Shown: positions 31,980 through 38,756 of the stretch, piece after piece
Numbering within the stretch: the stretch's first letter is position 1
Layout of the letters: every line of letters begins with the position of its first letter
From: Sperchopsis tessellata
Taxonomy: Eukaryota; Arthropoda; Insecta; Coleoptera; Hydrophilidae
Assembly: GCA_033557685.1 (NCBI GenBank)
Contig: JAWQRN010000101.1
Span: 1 to 38,756, forward strand
Length of the DNA stretch: 38,756 bases
Reading direction: 5' to 3'
Position numbers and translations under genes: made by a program
The notes under the pieces: model-generated
Seen by the model: the letters and a program-made list of their open reading frames with translations, nothing else
What the model was told of the DNA's origin: nothing
Database searches by the model: none

Positions 31980-32117
31980 CACCCTGGAGAAATGCGGGGG
32001 GGTCCCGGAGTAGATGAGGAGAAGATAGTGAGAGGTTTTAGCTGGTTGAAGTCCAGTACTACTCCGAACGTTAGATGAAGTTCGGAGTGACCATAAGGAT
32101 TTACCCCATCGAAAAAA
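31980..32117 (+). repeat. Possible LINE/SINE 3' end with short poly(A)
   Basis: GGTCCCGGAGTAGATGAGG, GGTTTTAGCTGG, ACTCCGAACGTTAGATGAAG, GGAGTGACCATAAGGATTTA and CCCC, then an A8 run after ATCG. It is GC-richer than its flanks and ends like a retroposed 3' UTR. A 77-codon minus-strand frame at 31,749-31,982 just upstream reads an AG-rich strand and is not convincing as a gene. Family unknown. Confidence 0.4.
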
Positions 32118-32645
32118 AAGGTTAAATGAAAGTTAACTTCACAAAATGTCAGTTATTTTATACAAAACTTGAACTACATCTGAGTAGAGAATTTACCATG
32201 CATAGCAAGTCATTGGTTTATAGAAAATGAATATTTTCCTATAATTTATGGTAAAGAAAATGTATTCTTAATACAACGATTTTATGTAGAATTTATGTTT
32301 CCCTAAGCCTTAACATAATTTTAAACTTCTTAAAGTCGTCGAATAAATTGAAGAAAGTTTAGAAAATCTTGCTGATATTAAATTTTTATCAAATTAACCA
32401 TTCTTTAAATAATACTAAATTTCATATAAAAAAAGTGTACAAAAAACAAGACATAATTTTTTGTATAAATTTTCAAAATTTAAAGAAATATATGGGTGTA
32501 CTCATATGAGTATAACAGGAATATAGGCATGTTAAACAAGATATAACTGATATAATATATTTTTTTTAATATATTTCAGTACAAAGTACTATTCAGTATG
32601 ATATTTAATAAAGCAGACTCTTTCCAGGCAAAGTGTGCATTAACA
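32118..32645. other. AT-rich stretch without recognised gene
   Basis: Nothing recognisable before the piggyBac relic. Confidence 0.5.
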
Positions 32646-33737
32646 AAAACATATTTTGCTACAGTGATCCAAAGAACTCGAGCAGTACATATGATAGAAG
32701 TCCATCTTGCTCGCTAATGGCATTTACGACAACAATTTTTGTGTGGAAAAGACTACCTTCCCTATGTACAATATTTTTTTTTTGTACAATGCTTGAATGT
32801 ATTGAATTGTCTGTATTTTCAAGCACTACCATGGCGTGACGGACCATACTTCTTATAAAATTGAGGGGGGGGGCGTTCACTATGACCACATTCAACATAT
32901 GCGTCCAAAGAGGCCACAACCAGTTCTTACCTTCGAACAACGCTTCAATGATTCTAGAGGCTGTCATAATTTGTCCCATAGTCACATAGAAGCAGATAAT
33001 TTTCTTTGTCATATTTGAAGGTATAATATCCACGGTATTCCTTCTGCATTTTATTTAAATCTGGTATATGTCATTTTTTACCCTATTATCTCGTACTGTT
33101 CCCATTGCTCGATAACCTGACTGACGAAAAGTTTTCAACAAATCGTGACTCGTAAAGTAGTTGTAAAACAATTTGATCATCCAGTTCTGTCACCATGGCT
33201 AATAGAATGAAAACAACTCGCGATCCTAACGGTAGACTCTCAGCCGTCTTTATATCACTATTTTGATTTACTCCTCAGTAATTATCAAATTGATATCAAT
33301 AATCTGTGGAGCTACAGTCTTTGTATTTGAAGTGGACTGGCTATGCTCGAAGAAATTGCTTTGATGAGTGATGCCTGAAGTATTTCACCATGGCCTCGTC
33401 GATAGAGAACTTATCGTGAAAAGGGTACTGTAAGAAATTCTTGTTTAATTTGTCCATAAGAGAAATTAGTTTGTACATTTTTTCGTTCTTAAATAATGAA
33501 AATACTTTTTTGTTTCATATTATCTATAACGAGTTATACACTCCCTCACAAATGGAACGGATAAATCATCATCTCCTCGCAAGCACCAATACAGTTTTTC
33601 TCGAGGTAAATTATGATTTCTACTAAATAAGAATATTCTTATGTCATTTTTGCTCAAAGAAAATGTGTCTTTCGTTAGAAGTTCTATTATATATCAACAG
33701 GAGTCAAATTTTCTAACTCTTTTTTAACTTCATTTTG

Positions 33738-33784
<47 letters not shown>

Positions 33785-33978
33785 AGTTCCTTTATTCATA
33801 TTGAAGTCAACAATTATTCCAGTCCATTGAGATTCTTTGTCATGGACAATGTAATATTATATACCTGATCACTTCCTGTATTCACAATAGAAAAAAATTT
33901 CAACTGAACCAGGAACATCCGTTTAGTAACCGGCATCAGGAGGAATGACAGCGATATCAATATTTCTTTCCTTTTAAT
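32645..33978 (-). pseudogene. piggyBac-like transposase (PGBD3-type), decayed
   Basis: The minus strand reads a piggyBac-class transposase. The N-terminal acidic lead has IAVIPPDAGY..TDVPGS at about 33,910-33,965. After a gap holding an AT microsatellite comes HNLPREKLYWC near 33,560-33,600. Next is SIDEAMVKYF..HSSKQF near 33,355-33,408, with the first catalytic Asp kept. In the second catalytic box DNFFTSHDLL the Asp is replaced by Tyr (YNYFTSHDLL, about 33,140-33,170). RAMGTVRDNRVKN follows near 33,080-33,120. The C-terminal part runs through the frame 32,659-33,033, which mixes frames. Many stops and frameshifts. It would have moved TTAA-targeted elements; I did not identify the TTAA-flanked ends. 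Confidence 0.86.
33741..33782. repeat. (AT)n microsatellite, 42 bp
   Basis: A pure AT run following TTTTGTCG. It lies inside the piggyBac relic, between its N-terminal acidic segment and the conserved domain. Confidence 0.97.
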
Positions 33979-33979
33979 C

Positions 33980-35115
33980 TAAATCCTCTATAGCAACTTG
34001 TTAACGTCATATAATCTTCCATAAAACATGCCAGTTCCAATAAGTTTGAAATCTATTGATATTTTTCTATAAAAAAGAACTTGATAAAACAACTTGATGA
34101 CCCCAGTGTACACCTAAATATACGAGTGAACTAAAGAATATGTATATATTTTGTAAGAAATACAAGTGCATAATTGAGTATCTAATTTTAGTAGTAAAAT
34201 TTGTTTATATTCTATATTTCTAGTAAAAATTAGAAACAAACACTAGTGATATGCGCATAATATTTCATGAACAATAAGGTTATATCTAACCTAGATATAA
34301 GCGACATCTAGCGATAAATTTCTAATATAACAATTACATAATACTTAAACAACCAAATGCTATAAATCACACCAACTTATGAAAACAAATGAAACTAAAA
34401 AAATATGTTGTAAATTATACCTAAACGAGTACACTGAGTACAAATGGGTTAAGAAAAACGATTTTAAAATAGCAATAGATAAACGGTACCTTACCTTTTG
34501 TAATTTGCAATGCAATTCGAATAATAAAAGTGAGCAGCTTTGTGTATTAGTTGTTTTAAATTAATACTTTTAACATACTCATCATTTATTCACTCTCTTA
34601 ATGTGGATACAATTTTCAGTCCACCTAGTAATGCAGGAACACTCATTTGATCTAAAAGATGTATAAATGTTCTGCAATGTTTACATTGACATTACGTCAC
34701 ATTTGCTTATACACCTTAAGTAAATAGAGTGTAGAACCAAGTTTAATGAGTACCCTCGTGCAAATATACGTATACTTATCTTCTGTGAGAACCACTTCAG
34801 GAGAGCAGCTGACCCTCGGGATTTATCGAAAAATATTTTTAAATTATAGCTCTTTTGACTGTTTAATACTTTCAATAGGATAAAGCCACCAAAGTATAAA
34901 GACTCGAAAGAAAGGGGGTTTTAAAGGATAATATAATGAAATATAAAAAGGACGTTATAAAAATAAAAATAACATACATATAGAAAATGTCGTTGCGTTA
35001 ATATGGAACAAAATATTGAATTTAAATAATAGATAAAACAAAGCAGTTTGTACATAAACAGAATCAATAAACATGTAGAATAAAATAGAATATAAAACTG
35101 GACATATTTTCGGAA
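33980..35115. other. AT-rich stretch without recognised gene
   Basis: Frames of 61 codons (34,379-34,564) and 64 codons (34,681-34,875, minus) have no recognisable domain. Confidence 0.45.
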
Positions 35116-35800
35116 AATTGTTTTGCTAACATTTTAGAGTCTAGTTCACTGGCAGAGCTTCGAACATCCTGCAGCGATTTTACATAAAAACGACATTCTG
35201 CACAAATACAAACGTTGGAAACCTTCTTAGAACCCCGAAGGACACAATTCCTCTAGAATGTCAAGGAGTGTATGAAGTGCCCTGCTCCGATTGTGAAAGG
35301 ACCTACATTGGTCAGACAAATCTTCGTATCTCAACCCCTACATAGTAAAACGAACTAGCAATAAAGATATTTGAAGTATCACCTGACCTAGCTCAACACA
35401 CTATTAATAACGAGCACATAATAAACTTGCAGGACACAAAAACAATTTCCCTGAAATATATGAACTTAAAACACTTAACTTTAAGAGAAGTTGTCGAAAT
35501 AGAGAATACGCCGTATTGTTTGAATTAAAGTGATGATGATTTGCGTTCACCTCCCACATGGAAGCCTGTCATTGGTAAATCGAGTTACAACCATAAAAAT
35601 GCACTAAGCCCGTAGGACACGCCCTAAAACCAAATGCGCCGATCACAACTCGCTCTTACACCAAACTCACCAATCACTATGCTGTGTCAAGTAGAAAAGA
35701 ATATATAAAGTCTATTACTTGATCATTTTCAGCCAATAGCTTGCTATGTCTCTGATTAGCTGATCTGATGATGGCCGAAGGATATATATTTCTCGATAGT
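35115..35800 (+). mobile_element. Penelope-like element relic: GIY-YIG endonuclease and 3' region
   Basis: The segment 35,225-35,335 reads LLRTPKDTIPLECQ, then GVYEVPCSDCERTYIGQT. GVY (35,265-35,273) and YIG (35,304-35,312), 13 codons apart with a Cys-x2-Cys between, are the hallmark of the GIY-YIG nuclease that follows the RT in Penelope-like elements. Further pieces are in other frames: an H..I.F-like region near 35,410-35,450, a REYAVLFELK region near 35,500-35,527, and SDDDLRSPPTWKPVIG near 35,530-35,575. The reverse transcriptase upstream is missing, so it is a 5'-truncated copy. About 200 bp past the last coding piece lies CTGATGATGGCCGAAG (35,765-35,780), which matches the first core box of hammerhead ribozymes. 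The element nicks target DNA for its own reverse transcription when intact; this copy is dead. Confidence 0.87.
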
Positions 35801-36810
35801 TTATGATATTTGATGTTCAAAGCCCAAACTGACTTATTGTACTTAAACTATAATTGTATAATAAATTGTAATGGTGTACAACTCCACTGCCATTTTATAT
35901 TTACCTAATTCGGTATATTGATAATCACTGTATTCACAATAAAGGTTACAAAACTATTTTCTTCCGGTAATTATTTACTTTAAAGGAATAGCTTAATATT
36001 AAGTAGTACATAATTATAATAAAATATAATGATTCAAAGCTAAAGAGTCTCACATATGAACGTGAGCCCAGATTTCCTAAAACAAATTGATGTTCACCAT
36101 CCTCTTATATCCGTATCTTTCTAAATCTCTTACAGTTGATTTTCTTAATATTGAAGTATTGAGTTTCTGGAAGATCAAGAGCCCAACATATAGCTTTCGT
36201 CCTACGTAAGATTTCGATTCGAGTAGCAGCTTTTACTTTGACGACGCTGTGAAACTCCCTAATGGAAATGGCGATTTGTGAGGGTGTATGACCCTTCCTG
36301 CAAGCTTGAAATTTTTGCCGTTAGTATCATCGGAGGTATTTTCAACCATGCAGGAGCCAGACATCTGTAAGTTAACGCTGATTCAGCAACATCCCTGAGA
36401 CGGATTTTGAAAGCATCTCTTAGAGGATCCCCATGACATGTTGAAAGTACCTAAATATAATGGGGTTCCTATTTCTGTTTAAAATTCACTCATTTTTCTT
36501 TTATAAATTTCTAACATTTTGCTTTAACTTACTTTTCTTAATTAAAATTCACATTGGCATAATACAACGAAAATTCATTATTTTTTAATTTTCGGCTAAT
36601 CTTTTGTTTATTATTCTAGTACTATGTACTAGTTGCTGCTGCTACCGTGGGTCAAATTAAAAAAAAACTCGATATAAACCGGAGGCAGATTTTTTATTAT
36701 TAACATTGAAGCTACACATAAATAATAATAGGTACAAAACACAAGCATGTTATAAAATAAATATAAAGTACAAAAGCTATAAAATTATATCGTATTATTT
36801 TTTTAAGAAA
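35801..36810. other. Stretch without assigned gene; coding-like patch at 36,060-36,450
   Basis: The patch at 36,060-36,450 is GC-richer, and its minus strand has long readable pieces in two frames (for example EILRRTKAICWALDLPETQY near 36,150-36,210). I recognise no family. The rest is AT-rich. Confidence 0.4.
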
Positions 36811-36814
36811 CTTG

Positions 36815-37026
36815 GTGACGTTCATTATTAACCAAATTAACTTCAAAATTTAGTTGAATTCTTTGAGCTGCAGTTATTTTTAAAATTGATTGCAAATGCT
36901 GGTTTGTTAATTTTGATCTTTCCACAATTTTATTATTTTTAAGTTGAAAATATTTGTTTGCACAAACATATGCTACCAAACATTGATAAAATACTCCTAA
37001 TTACACGTAACAGATTGGGAAATCGG

Positions 37027-37094
<68 letters not shown>

Positions 37095-38304
37095 TCAATA
37101 CGTAATCACACTGAATTGCCATTAAATTTTCATATTTTCTTCAAATCCAAAAATCTTCTTTCATCTTAATTTTCTAATAAAACGTTAATATAGTCAAATA
37201 ACATTGTAACTACATGATGTTTCCCTTGTAGTTTAACATTCAGTTGAGTAAGGTGATTTGCAATGTTAACTGAAAAAGCCAGGTTCTTCATCCATTGTTT
37301 ATTTTTTAATATTCCACATTCATAATTTCGATTCTAATAAAACTTCGCAGAATCGCCTTAAAACTTTTTCACTGGAAAACCATCGAATTTCTGTGTAATA
37401 AGGTATATGGGTGTATTTACTTCCTATATCTTCAGGAAATTTACTAAATTGGCGAGGATTAAGCCCACCTGCACGAATATAATTTTAATGACTTTTTTTA
37501 GCACATGTTTAAAACTTTGGGGCGCAATATTCGCTGATAAATAATGCAATGAAAATATTAAGACTAAGTATTACCTTGTTATTTGCATTTTCTTTTAATT
37601 TTGTAACAACTCCTTTAATAGCACCAGTCATGGCACGAATACAATCTGGTGCAAAACAAACTAGCTTTTTTAACGATGAATTATATATATTAAAAACTTT
37701 CTTAAGTGCCTCAAAAAATAAACTCCAGTGGTTGTATCGTGCATAGAAATAATTCCCAGAAGAGGTCTTCACTTACTTTTAAATTCATATCATATCCTCG
37801 AATGAAAAGAGCCAGCTGATCGGTACCCTGCACATCTGTACTTTCAAAAATTGCAATGGAATAGGTCTCAAACGTTGAAATTATTGATTTCTACTGATTA
37901 CTTAAGTTCCCGGCTATATCATCAATTCTGCTATCATTGGAATTTCGAGTTAAGCTAATATTGATGAATTTCTTTAATTGTTCTGAATACAACGCTTCCA
38001 CTGCATTAATAATATATTCGTGCATAAATTCCCCTTCAGTAAATAGTAACAGAATTAAATGTGATAACAAGTAACTATTTTATATAACAACTGTATTATA
38101 ATCAATAGGTTTGGTTAATACATTTGGTGGTTTTTGTATCAATTTTAATTCTGACAATTTATCTTCATGAAGTTTCGCTACATATTTGCCATAGTTTTCT
38201 TTATAATTTGCATCGTAGTGCCCTTGAATATTATATTCTTTGCAAACTGCAATAGAGTTTTTACATATCAGACATAACATTTTATTTGTATTTGTATTTC
38301 CCAT
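36815..38304 (-). pseudogene. hAT-superfamily transposase (GTF2IRD2/ZBED-like), decayed
   Basis: The minus strand begins at the ATG at 38,302-38,304 with a zinc-finger lead, CLICKNSIAVCKEYNIQGHY, and KLSELK; the final His of the C2H2/BED pattern is Tyr. The RNase H-like core follows. In the FESTD.QGTDQLALFIRG box near 37,815-37,860 the first catalytic Asp of DESTD is replaced by Phe. RAMTGAIKGVVTKLKE lies near 37,580-37,640. A RWFSSEKVLRRFCEVL box lies near 37,330-37,385 and HLTQLNVKLQGKHH near 37,220-37,265. The C-terminal hAT dimerisation region has SMFGSICLCKQIFS near 36,940-36,985 and LTNQHLQSILKITAAQ near 36,865-36,912. Domain order is complete, about 500 residues, but stops, frameshifts and a TA microsatellite break it. 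Element ends and the 8 bp target duplication were not found. Confidence 0.88.
37030..37089. repeat. (TA)n microsatellite, 60 bp
   Basis: A pure TA run after GGTCGA, inside the hAT relic between its insertion-domain end and the C-terminal dimerisation region. Confidence 0.97.
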
Positions 38305-38309
38305 TTTTC

Positions 38310-38756
38310 TTAGTTAATAACAAACAAAATACCACACTTTTGACGACTTCAAAATTGCAGCAATTTTCCTGCGTACGCACTAGAACGCGGCATTTGTCAA
38401 GATCAGACTTTTATTGAGAGTCTATTTTTTTTAGAACCACATAATGTATTTTATCTACGGTTTCTTCCTGGAAACCATCGCAATGAAAGTATTTACTGTA
38501 ATACATATTTCTTTCTCGGTAAAATTTAGCGAGACTATAATTTAACTAAACTGTAACCAGATTAACTAAAATTATATCTATTAAGATCTTTTAAAATATT
38601 AAAGTAGTTGTAAACCGTAAAGCGAATCAGATAACTAGCTAAGGACGACCGAATGTATTGGCCGTTATTATGACTGGCCATTACAACATAAATAACGTAA
38701 CAAGGTATAAAAAACTCTATATGAATATACAAAGTCATTATTAAGTTTCAAAATGT
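38310..38756. other. Right-edge flank, no gene recognised
   Basis: The sequence at 38,310-38,420 probably holds 5' sequence of the hAT element; the remainder is AT-rich with no signal. Confidence 0.4.

Noticed and set aside
35765..35800. Complete hammerhead ribozyme downstream of the Penelope relic
   Set aside because: CTGATGA is exact but stem II and the GAAA box cannot be completed; only a remnant is supported.

Overview
The window looks like AT-rich, gene-poor arthropod DNA, most likely insect. I draw this from the mix of element families: CR1/Jockey-type and RTE-type LINEs, mariner, a Tc1/mariner-like element, piggyBac, a hAT of the GTF2IRD2/ZBED-like type, a Penelope-like (GIY-YIG) element, and an env-bearing gypsy (errantivirus-like) relic. 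I found no intact host gene, tRNA, rRNA or CRISPR array. Nearly every recognisable protein stretch belongs to a decayed transposable element, broken by stops, frameshifts and lost catalytic residues. The species cannot be named from this.

Layout. 1-1.5 kb: 3' part of a LINE reverse transcriptase. 1.9-2.15 kb: a near-perfect hairpin of a dispersed family carrying GACGAAACGTC. 3.57-4.83 kb: a Tc1/mariner-superfamily relic. 4.93-5.5 kb: C-terminal end of another LINE RT, with a 165-codon open frame. 7.5-8.96 kb: a pair of about 70 bp direct repeats bracketing a second inverted copy of the GACGAAACGTC family. 12.2-13.3 kb: RTE-type LINE with an internal deletion. 14.35-16.1 kb: a Tc1/mariner-like element with terminal inverted repeats of about 170 bp still visible. 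16.5-16.8 kb: a tRNA-derived SINE on the minus strand. 17.1-21.8 kb: two long direct repeats enclosing a gypsy/errantivirus relic (integrase, an LTR-like TATA/poly(A) segment and an env-like segment, all minus strand). 22.9-23.8 kb: mariner, minus strand. 24.0 kb: truncated second SINE copy. 27.3-31.25 kb: two CR1-like LINEs in convergent orientation, both with ORF1 and endonuclease but no RT. 32.65-33.98 kb: piggyBac relic. 35.1-35.8 kb: Penelope-like endonuclease relic. 36.8-38.3 kb: hAT relic.

Nothing here works together as an operon or pathway. The window is best read as a graveyard of nested and truncated mobile elements. Its most interesting thread is the dispersed GACGAAACGTC family at about 1.9, 7.6, 25.5 and 31.65 kb. 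It forms inverted copies and resembles the stem II/GAAAC half of the minimal hammerhead ribozymes known from Penelope-like elements. A Penelope GIY-YIG endonuclease relic lies in the same window. All assignments rest on reading motifs by eye; no database search was run.
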